Shown: in pieces, positions 21,675 through 29,008 of the stretch
How positions within the stretch are numbered: position 1 is the first letter of the stretch
Layout of the letters: every line of letters starts with the position of its first letter
Virus record (IMG/VR): IMGVR_UViG_3300010400_000003
Span: 1 to 64,000 of that record
Reading direction: 5' to 3' (one strand)
Source of the DNA: a virus
DNA length: 64,000 nucleotides
Made by a program: the position numbers and the translations under genes
Notes under the pieces: model-generated
The model's input: the letters and a program-made list of their open reading frames with translations, nothing else
What the model was told of the DNA's origin: nothing
Database searches by the model: none

Positions 21675-21703
21675 TTCCAGCAGAACCACGTGGAACTGTC
21701 AAC
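21675..21703 (-). promoter_or_regulatory. Promoter candidate for HNH gene
   Basis: Minus strand: TTGACA (21698-21703), 17-bp spacer containing CCACGTGG, -10-like TGGAAT (21675-21680). The ATG at 21666 follows by 8 bases, so the transcript would have almost no leader. Confidence 0.4.
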
Positions 21704-21721
21704 GGTTTGTTTCCAGCGAAA

Positions 21722-21982
21722 CTACGTTTGTCCGCGCACGCCGGCGTCCTGTCCATGGCCGTCGGGTTGGCGGCGTGGCTCGACCTGCGAGTGCCCTCGG
21801 GATGTCAGCCAAGCCGGCCAAGTGGCCGGATCTTCCGGGCGGTAGGTCGCGGTGTAATCAGGCGGCGGTAGCGGGCAACCGAGCGGGCAGGGTTCGTGGA
21901 CGGTGATGGTCGGGGCGAATCGGTCGGGGCGGGCGATCATGCCGGTACTCGAGCAGATGGGGCAGGGGCGTCTGGCGCTCAT
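21722..21982 (-). CDS. Small Cys-rich protein, 86 aa
   Basis: MSARRPCPICSSTGMIARPD has CPIC and, 21 residues later, CPLGC, forming a possible zinc site. A PPPDYTATYRPEDPATWPAW segment and a polar tail follow. It lies 3 bases after the stop of the upstream gene. Function unknown. Confidence 0.52.
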   Translation of the reverse strand: MSARRPCPICSSTGMIARPDRFAPTITVHEPCPLGCPLPPPDYTATYRPEDPATWPAWLTSRGHSQVEPRRQPDGHGQDAGVRGQT

Positions 21983-21985
21983 GGG

Positions 21986-22246
21986 CTACTTGCTGAATTC
22001 CTTGTGCGGGTATGGGCAGCACTTTTGCGCCGGGCATTCGTCGCAATACCAGTCGCCTTTCTTCGTGAGGATGCAGCCCCAAGGCTTTGGCTTGCCCTTG
22101 CCATCACCCCACGACCAACGCACCGGAATCTTATCGGCGGCGAGAGTGCAGAGCTTTTGTAGTTCCTCTTGCTTTGGGGCGCGCTTGGCGGTCGCCACCG
22201 CCTCTTGCAGCGCGTCGTATTCAGATTCGGTCAGCAGGTATTGCAT
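21986..22246 (-). CDS. Small Cys-rich protein, 86 aa
   Basis: The start MQYLLTESEYDALQEAVATA (22246) overlaps the upstream gene by 26 bases. The longer frame is Arg/Pro-rich and rejected. The C-terminus contains WYCDECPAQKCCPYPHKEFS, a Cys cluster with putative metal-binding role. The helical N-terminus with QEELQKLCTLAADKI is common in small phage proteins. Confidence 0.62.
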   Translation of the reverse strand: MQYLLTESEYDALQEAVATAKRAPKQEELQKLCTLAADKIPVRWSWGDGKGKPKPWGCILTKKGDWYCDECPAQKCCPYPHKEFSK

Positions 22247-22538
22247 TGGTTTCTGGTTTCGATTTCTCGCGTTCAGCCATCTCCGCCAACCTCGCCTCCG
22301 CCTCGGCCGAGAACTCCGCCTGTTGCTGCGGCGTCTTGGCCAAGGTGGTGCCGCCGATGAAATCAGGCTGGACCTGTCCGGCGCTGTTGCTGGTCCAGAA
22401 TTGAACTTGGACGCAGAAATTGGCGCCAAGCAGGATGGCCACACGCTCGCGCCAGTTGAGTTGGCGGAACCACTCGAAGGTGTAGCGGTGCTTGAGTTTG
22501 GGAGGGAGGGGAGTGCCGATCGGGAATTTTGGTTTCAT
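22221..22538 (-). CDS. Hypothetical protein, 105 aa
   Basis: MKPKFPIGTPLPPKLKHRYT, then FRQLNWRERVAILLGANFCV, forms the N-terminal part. A glutamate-rich helix (QQQAEFSAEAEARLAEMAER) follows and may be a coiled coil. Phage protein of unknown function. Leader CAACCTCAATCACTCA, with hairpin 22554-22573 upstream. Confidence 0.62.
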   Translation of the reverse strand: MKPKFPIGTPLPPKLKHRYTFEWFRQLNWRERVAILLGANFCVQVQFWTSNSAGQVQPDFIGGTTLAKTPQQQAEFSAEAEARLAEMAEREKSKPETNAIPADRI

Positions 22539-22553
22539 TGAGTGATTGAGGTT

Positions 22554-22573
22554 GCCGGCTTCCGCGCGCCGGC
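22554..22573 (-). other. Intergenic hairpin
   Basis: GCCGGC (22554-22559) and GCCGGC (22568-22573) are self-complementary arms around an 8-base loop in the leader of the gene at 22538. No T-run. Confidence 0.35.
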
Positions 22574-22586
22574 GGCGCTGGGTTCG

Positions 22587-22910
22587 CTATTCCTTGTTCT
22601 CAGGCTCGCCCACCGTTAGGCCGAGCGAGGTCGCCTTGGCGCCTTCGACGGTCAGTTTGATCGCGTCGGTGATGGTTTCGACGCCTTCACCGATGTCCGC
22701 GTCGGCCTCGACGACGAACATCGTTTCTCCCGGCGTGTCGCTGGAGACGAGTTCGGCGGACATCCCGTCGTCAGCCACTTCGACGGTGGAGTCGCCGCTG
22801 GAGACGGTCCATGTCGGCTTGCCGTCCAACTTGGCCGGCTTGCCCGCGCCGGTCTTGGGCGTGAGCGTAACTTTTACTTTTTGCTCGTTGGTTATTCGGA
22901 TCTCTGTCAC
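22587..22910 (-). CDS. Ig-like fold protein, 107 aa
   Basis: A GTG start at 22910 is preferred: AAAGGAA lies at Shine-Dalgarno distance, and the GTGA overlaps the stop of the small membrane protein upstream. The product is strand-rich: ITNEQKVKVTLTPKTGAGKP, then PTWTVSSGDSTVEVADDGMS and PGETMFVVEADADIGEGVET. This is an Ig-like sandwich of the kind found in phage surface or decoration proteins. It could decorate the virion. Confidence 0.62.
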   Translation of the reverse strand: MTEIRITNEQKVKVTLTPKTGAGKPAKLDGKPTWTVSSGDSTVEVADDGMSAELVSSDTPGETMFVVEADADIGEGVETITDAIKLTVEGAKATSLGLTVGEPENKE

Positions 22911-23050
22911 GGCTTGTTCCTTTCTTTGTTGTTCACCGGGCCGACGGTCCACTCGAAATGCGGCCGAGCGTTCCGGCATTTGCGTTTGTGCCAATGCCAA
23001 CCGGCCAGCAGGCCGGCGGCAAAAGTGAGGATAGCGATGGCGGCATTCAT
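22907..23050 (-). CDS. Small membrane protein with basic tail, 47 aa
   Basis: MNAAIAILTFAAGLLAGWHW is a single N-terminal transmembrane helix, followed by HKRKCRNARPHFEWTVGPVN. Start at 23050, stop TGA overlapping the next GTG. A 155-residue frame in the same place is a shadow of this gene and the next. Function unknown; the topology resembles small spanin or holin accessory proteins. Confidence 0.55.
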   Translation of the reverse strand: MNAAIAILTFAAGLLAGWHWHKRKCRNARPHFEWTVGPVNNKERNKP

Positions 23051-23063
23051 TCAAAGAACTCCT

Positions 23064-23318
23064 TTATGGCTTTTGATTTGCGAGACTGCGGATAATGGCA
23101 AAAGCGAACCGCTCGCGCTCCTGTCCCGAATTGGGCCCTGCAATGGAGTTAATCGCCGCCTGAAAGATTGCATCTCCCCTCAGACGATGCCCATCTGGAA
23201 ACAACAGCGACACATCATTGGGGTCTTTGCAGGCAACCGGAAGGTAGCCTTCGGACTTCAAGATGGCCAGATCCCCGCTGACGATTGACCCGGCTTTGTA
23301 GAGGATGATCTGTTTCAT
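23064..23318 (-). CDS. Hypothetical protein, 84 aa
   Basis: The start MKQIILYKAGSIVSGDLAIL at 23318 overlaps the RusA stop (ATGA). The product reads as a small alpha/beta protein with FPDGHRLRGDAIFQAAINSI and a basic C-terminus. No known domain. Confidence 0.62.
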   Translation of the reverse strand: MKQIILYKAGSIVSGDLAILKSEGYLPVACKDPNDVSLLFPDGHRLRGDAIFQAAINSIAGPNSGQERERFAFAIIRSLANQKP

Positions 23319-23767
23319 GGCGCGAGTTCGTTGATGGTGATGTCCGCCCCACCTCCGATGAATCCGATGGAAAACCATTTGGATACGTGAAGTTCGCAGA
23401 TCTGCGCGTCATCTCGCCAGACCCCTAGTTGCGTCAGACAATCCATCACGGCCTTGGCGTAGTTGTCGGCATCGGGCTTCTTGGCGCACCAGTTAGGCGC
23501 TTCGGCGCGGATGCCTTTTTTGGTGAAGTGCGCCTTCGGCCTGGAGATGAATAACTTCAAATGCAGCGACACCGGACCTTCGTAGGGCGTGAATCCAGAC
23601 GGCAGATGTTTGCGACACTCGGCGGCGATCAACCCCTTCCACCCATCGGCGGTCTTGGCGTCGTACACGCGGGCGCTCCACTTGTCGCCGAACTTGCGGG
23701 CGAACGCGCGCGGTCGGGGCTGGCCCTTGGGATCACCGCTGACGTAGAAGCTCAGGGTTGGTTTCAT
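23315..23767 (-). CDS. rusA: RusA-family Holliday junction resolvase
   Basis: The 150-residue protein shows the RusA pattern. It starts SFYVSGDPKGQPRPRAFARK, has an SLHLKLFISRPKAHFTKKG strand, a KPDADNYAKAVMDCL segment holding the catalytic aspartates, and GVWRDDAQICELHVSKW. RusA proteins cut four-way DNA junctions made during replication and recombination. It neighbours the replication genes and shares its last bases with the next gene. Confidence 0.85.
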   Translation of the reverse strand: MKPTLSFYVSGDPKGQPRPRAFARKFGDKWSARVYDAKTADGWKGLIAAECRKHLPSGFTPYEGPVSLHLKLFISRPKAHFTKKGIRAEAPNWCAKKPDADNYAKAVMDCLTQLGVWRDDAQICELHVSKWFSIGFIGGGADITINELAP

Positions 23768-23973
23768 GGTTCCTCTCTCAAATGCTCAGGCAAATCCGAT
23801 GCGGGATGCCACAGGTAGCGATCCATAAGGAATTCAAGGTTCGCCCGCAGCATTTTACTAGAGGTGGATTTGTCCAGTCCGCGGACGCACGTTTTGATGA
23901 CGGACAGGTCGGCGCTTACGCTGCGTCTGTGGTGTTTGCTCCTAGCGGGCAATGGTGACGGGTTCTCGATCAT
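23764..23973 (-). CDS. Hypothetical basic protein, 69 aa
   Basis: MIENPSPLPARSKHHRRSVS, then LDKSTSSKMLRANLEFLMDR and YLWHPASDLPEHLREE. It overlaps rusA by 4 bases and the KH-domain gene by 32. Unknown function. Confidence 0.58.
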   Translation of the reverse strand: MIENPSPLPARSKHHRRSVSADLSVIKTCVRGLDKSTSSKMLRANLEFLMDRYLWHPASDLPEHLREEP

Positions 23974-24496
23974 GGTTCAGGTATTGAGGTTTGAGTTGGA
24001 GCTTTCGCCCGCTGCCGTACGCGTAAGGTTTGAAAACGGCTTCGAGCGCGGCCAGGAAGGTTTCGGTCTGGCCGTTGCGCTCGGTCGGAGTCGAGACGAC
24101 CAGGATGTCGCCGACGGGCGTGACGCGGAATTTCCACGGCTGGCCGGAGGCGAGTTCGGCCAGGCGTTCCAGACGGTTGTGAAAGAGCGCGACATCGAAG
24201 TCCTGGTTGAACGCGAAAGCCTCGACCGGCTCGCGATCGCCGATGAAGGACTCGCGCAGGGAGAAGCCAATCGGCTCGCGCAGCGTGGCCGCGGCTTTCT
24301 GCACGAGGTAGTTGACGGCGTTGACCTGCCCGCCGTGCTTGCCGACCAGCCGCGGGTAGTCGGCGGCGTGGGGCATGACGACCAGCGTTTCGACCCCGCC
24401 GACCTTCTCGGAGAAGATGCGCAGGTCCTCCAGATGGCGGCGGCAAATGACTTCGACGATCTCGGTCAGGACTTGGAACAGAGGTTCATGTTTCAT
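23942..24496 (-). CDS. KH-domain-like RNA-binding protein, 184 aa
   Basis: The central segment VMPHAADYPRLVGKHGGQVN, then AVNYLVQKAAATL, contains the GxxG loop (G-K-H-G) and flanking helices of a KH domain. The C-terminal half has WKFRVTPVGDILVVSTPTER and further strands. It may bind single-stranded RNA or DNA. It sits between the primase-helicase and rusA. Its role in the phage is unknown. Confidence 0.6.
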   Translation of the reverse strand: MKHEPLFQVLTEIVEVICRRHLEDLRIFSEKVGGVETLVVMPHAADYPRLVGKHGGQVNAVNYLVQKAAATLREPIGFSLRESFIGDREPVEAFAFNQDFDVALFHNRLERLAELASGQPWKFRVTPVGDILVVSTPTERNGQTETFLAALEAVFKPYAYGSGRKLQLKPQYLNHDREPVTIAR

Positions 24497-24543
24497 CTTT
24501 GCGGAGTTGTTTTACGCTTCGTCCGGCAGGCTGTCAAACGATT

Positions 24544-24651
24544 TCATTCGTCGCCCTGCGGCGCGCGGCCGAGTTTTGCAGCGACCCACGCCTGCCAGGC
24601 GACGTGATGGCAGAGCGCGTGAGTGGCGCGGCGGTCGCTTTCAGTCGGCAT
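24544..24651 (-). CDS. Tiny protein, 35 aa
   Basis: MPTESDRRATHALCHHVAWQ, then an Ala-rich helix AWVAAKLGRAPQGDE. The ATG overlaps the primase-helicase 3' end by 11 bases and the frame ends at 24544. It fills the gap before the KH-domain gene. Unknown function. Confidence 0.45.
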   Translation of the reverse strand: MPTESDRRATHALCHHVAWQAWVAAKLGRAPQGDE

Positions 24652-26275
24652 GGGGACTCCTTGGCTCGTCGGCGTTTTCAATTATTCGCTCGTTGATCGT
24701 CATTTTGCTTCCGAAGAAGTTGCACGGGATGGTGAGTCCGGCGCCGCCCTTGGTGCTTTTCAGAACCTTAACCGTCAAGAGCGTCGGGTCTTTCTCAGTG
24801 CGCCATGCTCCAATGACCAGGCCCGCCGAGTTCTCCAATGCGCCGGAGTCTTTGCCGGAGTGGAGCGTGATTTCGTCGTCACCGGATCGGCCAACCTGGG
24901 ACGCGATCACGATGATCGTTTTGGTCATCTTGGCGATCACCTTCAAGCCCTCGGCGGCGTCGCTGGTTTTCTGGTATCGGTCGCCTCGCCCTTGAAGTAG
25001 CTGAACGTAATCCACGAGCACCAACACGGGCTTGCATCCGATTTTCAACTCGCTGCGAATTATCAGGTGCTCCAAGTCCTCCAGCGTCAACCTCGACTCC
25101 GGGCAGACGAACAGGTTCGGGAACTGCCTCATCACCGCGTCTCGCCCGAACGACCCACCACCGCGATATTCCGTCTCAATGTCCACGCAGTCGAGGCCGG
25201 CGCGGATGGCGAAGAACCGCTCGTAAACCAACTCGATTGGAAGCTCCATCTCGAACAGTAGGGATTTCAGGTCGGAGCGCACGGCGAGATTTTGAAGCAT
25301 GGCGGTCTTACCGGCGCCGGTGTCCCCGAGCAGGAGCACCAGTTCTCCTGGAATTATCGAACGGATTTTCCCCCGAAAAGATGGCAGCCAGTTCCCAAGA
25401 TCAAGCGACACCACGCGCGACTGGTCCACCTGCTTCTTGTACATCGGCTCGATGTCGGCCATTGAGTAAACCGGCAAGCGATGGCCTCCGACGTGCGGCA
25501 CGGCCGCCGCGGAGAGTTCGTCCAGAGCGTGCTTCGCGTCCAGCCCCACCTTGAACGTGGCGATGTAGTCGGAAACGTCCTTGACGGTGGATATTTTCAC
25601 GAACCTCACCGACCTCGCCTTGGTCGCCACGGAATCGTAAACCAACTGGATGTGCTTCCTACCCGCATCGTCGTTGTCGCCGCACAGGATGATTTCCTTG
25701 CCGGACAGTCGCTCCGTGTAGGCGTCGAGCCACTTTCCAGCCCCTCCGACGTTGCACGTCGCGCAGAAACCCAGCAGGGCCAAGCTGTCGGCGTCCTTCT
25801 CCCCCTCGACGATCCATACCGTCTCCGATTTGATAACCTCTGGCAGCCGATACAGCACCCGCTCGACGCCATCCATGCTCCAAACCCACTCTCCACCTAC
25901 GGCGTGGCGCTGGCGGAACGACTTAGGTTTCAGCCGTATGGCCTGGTAAACCTCAACCCCCAAGGCGTCGGTGTAACTGTAAACCTTCTCGATCACCGGC
26001 TTTTCCTTTGGCGCCACAGGAAGCTGCTGGCCGTTGGCGTGCCTGTTAGTTGGCGCACGCTCCCCGGCGAACAGGTCGCGCAAGGAAAGCCCCATCGCTC
26101 CAACAACCGCGTGCGCCGTGCATCCGGCGAAGCATTTCAGGAGGACCCCGCCATCAGTCCCGCGACCGATGGAGAGGGATGCCGAGCCATCGTCGTGCGC
26201 TGGGCACTTCGCCATCACGCCTTTGGCCGTCTTGGTGGACTTGTCGAACCTGGATATGAAATCCTCGTAGGTCAT
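24641..26275 (-). CDS. Primase-helicase (DnaG-DnaB-type fusion)
   Basis: The start MTYEDFISRFDKSTKTAKGV at 26275 overlaps the upstream stop. An N-terminal zinc finger (CPAH at 24-27, KCFAGC at 47-52) is followed by a toprim primase domain: VEGEKDADSLALLG with E158, and CGDNDDAG with D200 and D202. A RecA-like DnaB helicase domain follows, with Walker A GDTGAGKT (317-324), Walker B VLVLVDYVQ (417-425) and a sensor-like IVIASQVGRSG. The 544-residue layout is that of T7 gp4-like enzymes, which prime and unwind DNA at the fork. It lies beside the DUF1376 protein. Confidence 0.9.
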   Translation of the reverse strand: MTYEDFISRFDKSTKTAKGVMAKCPAHDDGSASLSIGRGTDGGVLLKCFAGCTAHAVVGAMGLSLRDLFAGERAPTNRHANGQQLPVAPKEKPVIEKVYSYTDALGVEVYQAIRLKPKSFRQRHAVGGEWVWSMDGVERVLYRLPEVIKSETVWIVEGEKDADSLALLGFCATCNVGGAGKWLDAYTERLSGKEIILCGDNDDAGRKHIQLVYDSVATKARSVRFVKISTVKDVSDYIATFKVGLDAKHALDELSAAAVPHVGGHRLPVYSMADIEPMYKKQVDQSRVVSLDLGNWLPSFRGKIRSIIPGELVLLLGDTGAGKTAMLQNLAVRSDLKSLLFEMELPIELVYERFFAIRAGLDCVDIETEYRGGGSFGRDAVMRQFPNLFVCPESRLTLEDLEHLIIRSELKIGCKPVLVLVDYVQLLQGRGDRYQKTSDAAEGLKVIAKMTKTIIVIASQVGRSGDDEITLHSGKDSGALENSAGLVIGAWRTEKDPTLLTVKVLKSTKGGAGLTIPCNFFGSKMTINERIIENADEPRSPHAD

Positions 26276-27081
26276 ATCGCAACGCTCTTTCCCTTGCGGA
26301 TTTCGTGTGGTTGAGTTTTTGGCTTGGGGGGAGACATCGGGCGACCGTCTGATTCCCACTTGGTTTTCACCCTGACCATCACCGACCGAGCGTTGTGGAT
26401 CGGCCTTTGGTTGTGATCCCTCCATCCGCAGCCCTCCATTTCGTGGAACCAGTCAACCGCCTTCCACTCAGCCAACCCGATCATTACGGCGGTCGCCTTC
26501 ACCTCGGAGAGAGACATGCGCGAAACGACTTCCGGGAACGCTCTCTCACTCCCAGCAGTACTTGGTTCTGGTTCTGGTTCTGGTTTGGTCAACGTAACGT
26601 TGGACGTAACGTTCGACGTTACGTTGTTTGTGTCCAAATCTTGGACGGTTTTACCGTGCTTTTGTGGATTACTAAGTTCTCGGCCCTTTTTTTCCACGCC
26701 AACGTCGTTACCGACGTTCAACGTAACGTTCCTCTTAACGAGCCTCGCGGCCGTGGCGGCGGATGTCTGGTTGTATCGGTCGGTGAGCCTTTCGAGGGAT
26801 AGATTCCACTCCTTCCTGGCCCGCTTCTGATGCCATTTGCCTGATTCAAGAACGAAAAACTTGTCGTTGTCGAAGATCGTTCCCTTTGTTCTGGCCCAAG
26901 TCCCGAGTTCGCACCGGCACAGGTTTCGCATTTGCTCGTCGTCGTCTGGTATTCCCTCGCAATGCAGGTGGGACCAGTAGAACCAAACGCAGCGAAGATA
27001 TTTGAAGCCGAGAACCTCTCCCATCATTTCAACGGCGGAGAAAAAGTCGTCGCCGTAGAATGGCATGTGGGAATCCGGCAT
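26272..27081 (-). CDS. DUF1376-type replication protein
   Basis: The start MPDSHMPFYGDDFFSAVEMM at 27081 follows the HNH gene stop at 27087. Residues 1-95 match DUF1376: an initial MPFYGDDFF, then RCVWFYWSHLHCEGIPDDDE, CRCELGTWARTKGTIFDNDK and WHQKRARKEWN. Such proteins precede helicases in phages and probably help initiate replication or load the helicase. The middle holds three NVT repeats encoded by 12-bp DNA repeats, followed by a Glu-Pro run. The C-terminus has basic helices. It overlaps the primase-helicase by 4 bases. Confidence 0.7.
   Translation of the reverse strand: MPDSHMPFYGDDFFSAVEMMGEVLGFKYLRCVWFYWSHLHCEGIPDDDEQMRNLCRCELGTWARTKGTIFDNDKFFVLESGKWHQKRARKEWNLSLERLTDRYNQTSAATAARLVKRNVTLNVGNDVGVEKKGRELSNPQKHGKTVQDLDTNNVTSNVTSNVTLTKPEPEPEPSTAGSERAFPEVVSRMSLSEVKATAVMIGLAEWKAVDWFHEMEGCGWRDHNQRPIHNARSVMVRVKTKWESDGRPMSPPKPKTQPHEIRKGKSVAI
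26592..26627 (-). repeat. Three tandem 12-bp repeats inside the DUF1376 gene
   Basis: Plus-strand units ACGTAACGTTGG (26592-26603), ACGTAACGTTCG (26604-26615) and ACGTTACGTTGT (26616-26627). A further ACGTAACGTTCC lies at 26721-26732. ACGTAACGTT is a partial palindrome. The repeats code for NVT-S-NVT-S-NVT. Their place in a replication gene recalls lambda ori iterons within gene O; an origin role is inference. Confidence 0.5.
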
Positions 27082-27086
27082 GGCGA

Positions 27087-27425
27087 TCACTGGCCCACCT
27101 CGATTTCCAACATGGCCGCACCGCACAACTGCTTGGAGACAGGAACCAGCCTCTCAGTCGGCAACCGCATGATGGAGATGCGTAGCGCATCAACAATTTT
27201 GTCGGTGAGTTCTTGGCGTTCCTCGTGGCAGTCCTCGCAGAGCGTCTGATAGAGGTAATCCGGGTAATCCCAAGGATCCACTCGGCGATAGACGCAATGG
27301 TGGACCTGGAGGTTCTTTTTGTCATTGCCGCAGAACAGGCATTGCCAGTTGTCGCGGCTGAGAATTTCGAGTCGCTTACGCTGCCATCGAGGGTCGCGGA
27401 GCTTCTGCGAGTAGGATTGCGTCAT
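27087..27425 (-). CDS. HNH nuclease, 112 aa
   Basis: It carries RDPRWQRKRLEILSRDNWQC, then LFCGNDKKNLQVHHCVYRR, PWDYPDYLYQTL and CEDCHEE: two zinc CxxC/CxxCH pairs around an HH catalytic core. This is a different HNH family from the three homing proteins in the window and is common as a phage-encoded nuclease near replication genes. It lies 5 bases upstream of the DUF1376 start. It may act in packaging or homing. Confidence 0.78.
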   Translation of the reverse strand: MTQSYSQKLRDPRWQRKRLEILSRDNWQCLFCGNDKKNLQVHHCVYRRVDPWDYPDYLYQTLCEDCHEERQELTDKIVDALRISIMRLPTERLVPVSKQLCGAAMLEIEVGQ

Positions 27426-27514
27426 ACAAGTTCACAGTCAAAACCGATGATCCAAAATCGGCTTCGACGATTAAACCACCGATTTCCGGCGGTGCAACAA
27501 AAATGTGGCCCGCG

Positions 27515-27838
27515 TTACGGAGCGAGTCCGGCGAGCGCCGCAGGGCCTTTGTCGCCGCCGAATTCTGTCGCGCCACTCTTGATCGCGTCAGGTACGCCGG
27601 GAGCCTCAGTGGCGCTCAGAGCGGCGGAGAGCACCTGCCGGTCGCCCGGAGTGAGCTTGGGCAGCATCTTGTCAACGATGCGCTTCAGGACGCCGCCAGA
27701 CTGCTGCGCCAACCGATATTGCTGCTTTTCGGCTGCCGCCCTTGCTTCGATTGCCAAGATGCCTACGTCTTTGACGCGGGCGGCGCGAGGTTTGGGTTCT
27801 TTGCGTTTACGGGTGGGCTTAACGATGGGTGTTTCCAT
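27515..27838 (-). CDS. Hypothetical Ala-rich protein, 107 aa
   Basis: METPIVKPTRKRKEPKPRAA is a basic, Pro-rich start. ARVKDVGILAIEARAAAEKQ, then LKRIVDKMLPKLTPGDRQVL, follow as helices. Leader AACCAAAACCAAA. Probably a small DNA-associated or replication accessory protein; no family recognised. The 89 bases beyond its end (27426-27514) show no gene. Confidence 0.58.
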   Translation of the reverse strand: METPIVKPTRKRKEPKPRAARVKDVGILAIEARAAAEKQQYRLAQQSGGVLKRIVDKMLPKLTPGDRQVLSAALSATEAPGVPDAIKSGATEFGGDKGPAALAGLAP

Positions 27839-27873
27839 TTTGGTTTTGGTTTGAGCTTGTGGTTGGTGGGCGG

Positions 27874-28272
27874 TCAGTTTTTCTCTGGTGTCGGTGTCTC
27901 TGGCACTGGCAGCGCCAGTTGAAAGTCCGCCTGGGTCATCTCGCGGCGCTCGACAAAATCGCCCTTGGCGCCGTCCGTGCCGCGACGGAAGTAATCCTTG
28001 CTGCGGTTGGCCGGGTCGAGCACGACGATGCACTCGGTTGGCCGCATCTCGTAGCCGCTCGTCACTTTGTCCACCAGCGAGTCGCGGCGGATTTCCTTCG
28101 TCTCGATGCGCGAGCCAAAATCCTTGGTGACGGCGGACTTCTCGCTTTCGAGTGTGTTGATGTCGTTGCAGGTGCGGCCGAGTTCGCGCGAGAGGTCCAC
28201 CAACTCGTCCTGCGAGAAGGTGTGCTTGGCGTGGATGGTTTCGACGATTTGGGTATCAGTTTTCTTGGGCAT
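27874..28272 (-). CDS. Hypothetical coiled-coil protein, 132 aa
   Basis: MPKKTDTQIVETIHAKHTFS, then DELVDLSRELGRTCNDINTL, LESEKSAVTKDFGSRIETKE and EIRRDSLVDKVTSGYEM: a mainly helical, coiled-coil-like N-terminal half. The C-terminal half is strand-rich with ECIVVLDPANRSKDYFRRGT. Small proteins with this pattern accompany phage recombination genes. Leader has CACAACCACAACCAAACC. Confidence 0.6.
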   Translation of the reverse strand: MPKKTDTQIVETIHAKHTFSQDELVDLSRELGRTCNDINTLESEKSAVTKDFGSRIETKEIRRDSLVDKVTSGYEMRPTECIVVLDPANRSKDYFRRGTDGAKGDFVERREMTQADFQLALPVPETPTPEKN

Positions 28273-28300
28273 GGTTCAGGTTTGGTTGTGGTTGTGGGTT

Positions 28301-29008
28301 TCAGTTGCCTGGAGTGAAAGGGATTCCGTCCATCAGGGTTGGATCGGGCTTGGCGGTTATCGGAGCTTGCGTCACGCGCTGCGGAGGCCCGCCGTTCAGT
28401 TCCTCCAGCCGCTTCATGGAGTCGTCGAGCAGCACGCCGAAGTCCTCCACCGCAGCGGCGATCGCGCGCTGAAAGTTTTCGTCGCGCGAGACGATCAGAT
28501 GCAGCGGAGGAAACTGGCGGTTGTAGGAAAAGAAGTGCCAGACGTGAAAGCCGGTGACGAACAGGCTGAACTGAACCTGGACGGCGTAAGCCTCCGGCAG
28601 CTTGCCGGCCAGCAGGTAGCCAACGTGGACCGGCATCGTGGGGCATTTGATCTCGACGCCGCAGGTTTCGCCAACCATCGCGTCCGGGGAGCATCCGCAC
28701 AGTCCGTCATCCGATTCAATGAAAGCCGCCGTGGTCACTTCGATCCCGGTGTGGATCGTGAACGCCGGGCGGGCGCGTTCTTCGAGCAGGGCGCCTTGCT
28801 CCATATCAAACACGCCCTGTAGCGACGGCAGCGGCCCGCCCGTCCACCGCTCGACCAGCTTTTGAGTCAGGTAGGTCTGGACTGCTTTGCCTTCCTTGAT
28901 CTTACCGAGGGGCGTGACAAGAGCGTCTGCTTCCGAGGCGGTGATGCGGCCCGCCCGGAGCAAAAGCCATTCGACAGAACCTTGGGCTATGTCTTGGTGG
29001 ATTTTCAC
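28301..29008 (-). CDS. YqaJ/lambda-exonuclease-like recombination nuclease
   Basis: QGSVEWLLLRAGRITASEAD (residues 9-28) is the N-terminal motif of YqaJ viral recombinases. GCSPDAMV and GVEIKCP (about 105-120) supply the D...ExK nuclease residues, and AYAVQVQFSLFVTG provides the C-terminal glutamine-containing block. It would degrade one DNA strand from ends to produce 3' overhangs for the ERF protein at 30274. It overlaps the coiled-coil gene by 4 bases. Confidence 0.85.
   Translation of the reverse strand: MKIHQDIAQGSVEWLLLRAGRITASEADALVTPLGKIKEGKAVQTYLTQKLVERWTGGPLPSLQGVFDMEQGALLEERARPAFTIHTGIEVTTAAFIESDDGLCGCSPDAMVGETCGVEIKCPTMPVHVGYLLAGKLPEAYAVQVQFSLFVTGFHVWHFFSYNRQFPPLHLIVSRDENFQRAIAAAVEDFGVLLDDSMKRLEELNGGPPQRVTQAPITAKPDPTLMDGIPFTPGN

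Noticed and set aside
15251-22573. Intergenic GC hairpins as transcription terminators
   Set aside because: None is followed by a T-run on either strand, so they do not meet the intrinsic terminator pattern; they are listed as hairpins only.
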